From: Eubacteriales bacterium | Lineage (GTDB): Bacteria > Bacillota > Clostridia > Oscillospirales > Acutalibacteraceae | Assembly: GCA_029225565.1 (NCBI GenBank) | Contig: JAQXWS010000008.1 | Location: forward strand, 1 to 43,314 | Length of the DNA: 43,314 nt | Direction of reading: 5' to 3' | Shown here: positions 41,343 to 43,314 of the stretch, one piece after another | How positions within the stretch are numbered: position 1 is the stretch's first letter | Layout: each line of letters opens with the position of its first letter | Translations under genes and position numbers: made by a program | Notes under the pieces: generated by a model | What the model was told of the DNA's origin: nothing | What the model saw: the letters and a program-made list of their open reading frames with translations, nothing else | The model's database searches: none

Positions 41343-43154
41343 ATGTGCGGAATTATAGGATACACCGGATACAGTCAAGCAAGAGACATACTTATTAAAG
41401 GTCTTAAAGCGCTGGAATACAGAGGCTACGACAGTGCCGGGATTGCCGTGTACAACCCTAACTACAAAGAGGTTCTGGTTACCAAGTGCAGCGGAAGAGT
41501 AGAAAATTTGGATACAAAAACAAAGGAAGTGCGAGGCGTTGCAGGTATAGGCCACACACGATGGGCAACCCATGGCGAAGTCAGCGACGCCAACTCCCAC
41601 CCCCACAAATTCGGTGATGTAACATTGGTGCACAACGGAATAATAGAAAATTATGCCGCCATTGCCAACCAAATCGGTGTTGCCGGCAAACTGAAAAGCC
41701 AAACTGACAGCGAGGTTGTGGCTGCGCTGATAGACAAGTACTATAACGGCAGCAATCCAAAGGAAGCCATAATAGAAGCCGTTAAGGATATTACCGGCAC
41801 CTATGCTCTGGGAATTATGTTTGACGACAAGCCAAACACAATATATGCAGTCAGGAATGTGAGCCCGATTGTGTGCTGCAGCAATGAAGACGGCACATAC
41901 ATTGCCAGCGATATACAGGCTATCGGCGAATATAGCAAAAAATACTTTGTACTGCCGGAATTTTCTGTAGCAGAAATCAATGCCGAAAGAATAAATGTAG
42001 TAGATTTTCACGGCAACAAAATTGAGCCAAAGATATTAACCTTGGACTGGGACATCAAGAACAACGGCAAGTGCCAATACCCATTCTATATGGAAAAAGA
42101 AATTATGGAGCAGCCCCTGGTAATAGGCAAAACTATCGAAAGCCGCATAAAGGATAATCTACCCACATTCGTATATGATGCGGTAAATGATAACATATTC
42201 ACCGACTGCGACAACATTACAGTAATAGCCTGCGGCACAGCAATGCACGCAGGATTGATAGGAAAGCACCTGATAGAAAAATTCTGTCAGGTGCCTGTAA
42301 CGGTAAATATGGCCAGCGAATATATGTACGCCCAACCTATTATCAACAAAAAGACGCTGGTAATATGTGTATCCCAAAGCGGCGAGACAATCGACACCTT
42401 GGAGGCGCTGAAATATGCCAAATCAAAGGGTGCTATGACCCTGTCAATAGTCAATGTAAGAGGCTCTGCTATTGCAGGAGAAAGCGATAATGTGATATAC
42501 ACCAACGCAGGGCCGGAGATTGCTGTGGCGTCAACCAAGGCATATACTACGCAAGTTGCCGTCTTTTACCTTATCACCGCCGCAATGGCATATCTGCGAA
42601 ATGCGATGAACAAAGCACAAGCAGCAAAATTCATAGAACAATTACGGAAGATACCCGATGCAGTAGATGATGTACTGAAAAGAAGAAAGGATATACACCG
42701 TCTATCCAAAGGTCTGCTGACAGCGGAACACACATTTATGATAGGGCGCGGAATTGACTACCCCACTCTGCTGGAGGCATCGCTGAAGCTAAAGGAAATA
42801 TCCTACATTCACTCGGAAGCCTTTGCGTCGGGAGAATTGAAGCACGGCACAATCGCGTTGATTACCGACAGCACTCCGGTAATTGCACTGCTGACCCAGG
42901 AGCACCTGGTCAGAAAACAAATGTCCAATATACGGGAAGTACAATCCCGTGGTGCAAGGACAATTACCTTTGTTCGCAAATCCCTGATTAACGAGGACAT
43001 AAAGTGTGACTTTGCCTTGCCTGACATTAGTGACGATTTTATGCCCATACCCTCTGTTACGGCAATGCAGTTACTGGCATACTATGTGTCCTCGGACAAG
43101 GGTTTGGATGTGGATAAGCCGCGCAATCTGGCAAAGGTTGTGACGGTGGAATAA
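41343..43154 (+). CDS. glmS: Glutamine-fructose-6-phosphate aminotransferase
   Basis: Makes glucosamine-6-phosphate for peptidoglycan from fructose-6-phosphate and glutamine. At 603 residues it has an N-terminal Ntn glutaminase domain with the catalytic Cys directly after Met (MCGIIGYTG), SAGIAVYN and GIGHTRWATHGEVSDANSHP. Two SIS sugar-binding domains follow, with IACGTAMHAG (about 297-306), SQSGETIDTLEALKYAK and VASTKAYTTQV. The end is DKPRNLAKVVTVE, the conserved C-terminal loop. The start is the ATG at 41343, with GAGGA six bases before it; the ATG at 41337 would put two residues before the catalytic Cys. No terminator is seen before the end repeat. Confidence 0.97.
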   Translation: MCGIIGYTGYSQARDILIKGLKALEYRGYDSAGIAVYNPNYKEVLVTKCSGRVENLDTKTKEVRGVAGIGHTRWATHGEVSDANSHPHKFGDVTLVHNGIIENYAAIANQIGVAGKLKSQTDSEVVAALIDKYYNGSNPKEAIIEAVKDITGTYALGIMFDDKPNTIYAVRNVSPIVCCSNEDGTYIASDIQAIGEYSKKYFVLPEFSVAEINAERINVVDFHGNKIEPKILTLDWDIKNNGKCQYPFYMEKEIMEQPLVIGKTIESRIKDNLPTFVYDAVNDNIFTDCDNITVIACGTAMHAGLIGKHLIEKFCQVPVTVNMASEYMYAQPIINKKTLVICVSQSGETIDTLEALKYAKSKGAMTLSIVNVRGSAIAGESDNVIYTNAGPEIAVASTKAYTTQVAVFYLITAAMAYLRNAMNKAQAAKFIEQLRKIPDAVDDVLKRRKDIHRLSKGLLTAEHTFMIGRGIDYPTLLEASLKLKEISYIHSEAFASGELKHGTIALITDSTPVIALLTQEHLVRKQMSNIREVQSRGARTITFVRKSLINEDIKCDFALPDISDDFMPIPSVTAMQLLAYYVSSDKGLDVDKPRNLAKVVTVE

Positions 43155-43173
43155 AACTAAAATCAACAAATAC

Positions 43174-43299
43174 AGAAAAAGTCAGATTATAAATTTCTAC
43201 ACGCTGACAGACTTCGAGAAATGGGATTGAATTTCGTTTTCTTGCGAAGGAAGATGTATGCTTATACCTCGACTGAGCAAAAAACGAAAAACGCCAAAA
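43174..43299. repeat. Dispersed ~126-bp repeat, right copy (inverted relative to 1-126)
   Basis: The reverse complement matches 1-126 with about 8 differences. It starts 20 bp after the glmS stop at AGAAAAAGTC and ends near 43299. The 12-bp inverted repeat that borders the left copy is missing here, so the two copies share only this core. Confidence 0.85.
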
Positions 43300-43314
43300 G
43301 CGGCTTAGATTCAT
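43300..43314 (+). repeat. Partial copy of the rodA terminator arm at the window end
   Basis: The last 15 bases (GCGGCTTAGATTCAT) equal 20511-20525, the left arm and loop start of the rodA terminator. The matching right arm would lie beyond the window. Confidence 0.6.

Noticed and set aside
1-43314. Inverted end repeats as termini of a 43-kb transposon or integrative element
   Set aside because: No transposase, integrase or conjugation gene inside, and content is housekeeping plus sugar metabolism; a contig broken at dispersed repeats is simpler.
1-43314. CRISPR arrays, tRNA and rRNA genes, toxin-antitoxin or phage-defence genes
   Set aside because: No regularly spaced direct repeats, no cloverleaf-like runs and no products of these types were recognised.

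Overview
This window looks like a chromosomal piece of an anaerobic, spore-forming Clostridia (Firmicutes) genome, probably a gut or rumen commensal. The evidence is a SpoIIID sporulation regulator, a four-subunit ferredoxin-linked 2-oxoacid oxidoreductase, formate-THF ligase, S-box and T-box riboswitches, AGGAGG-type ribosome-binding sites and many consensus TTGACA/TATAAT promoters. No phage, transposase, CRISPR array, rRNA or tRNA gene was recognised. Both window ends lie inside the same ~126-bp repeat in opposite orientation, which suggests a contig broken at a dispersed repeat.

Layout: (1) 1-5700: end repeat, spoIIID, proC, metK (read leftward under a SAM-I riboswitch), a strongly expressed-looking SDR oxidoreductase with a zinc ribbon, and rmuC. 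(2) 5700-14750: a leftward cluster araB-araA-araD followed, with 20-26 bp gaps, by three paralogous secreted VanW-domain proteins, with one good terminator only at the far end; upstream is a small membrane protein. (3) 14800-20550: a Thr-rich lipoprotein; a leftward fhs-tsaE-tsaB-rpiB operon; a divergent rodA-type SEDS gene. (4) 20550-27300: a leftward operon of phosphoglucomutase, short NifU-like protein, GH38 alpha-mannosidase, small membrane-anchored protein and CCA-adding enzyme. (5) 27300-30490: an 852-residue GPH-type sugar transporter with a long charged C-terminal extension, then a homologue of macrophage migration inhibitory factor (MIF). (6) 30490-34500: a T-box leader controlling a gamma-delta-alpha-beta 2-oxoacid:ferredoxin oxidoreductase, then pyrophosphatase. 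(7) 34500-43314: an M24 peptidase behind a hairpin-rich leader, a GH51 arabinofuranosidase coupled to a Cys-rich DUF6171-like protein, a cytosolic GH33-type sialidase, tex, glmS and the second end repeat.

The carbohydrate genes fit together: GH51 releases arabinose inside the cell, AraA/B/D convert it to xylulose-5-phosphate, RpiB serves the pentose pool, GH38 and the sialidase trim imported mannosides and sialosides, and the GPH transporter may bring in such oligosaccharides. The observations most worth a second look are the VanW triplet at the end of the arabinose operon, the T-box with a candidate Val codon on the ferredoxin oxidoreductase, the MIF homologue, the transporter tail, the SDR-zinc ribbon fusion and the structured leader of the M24 peptidase.
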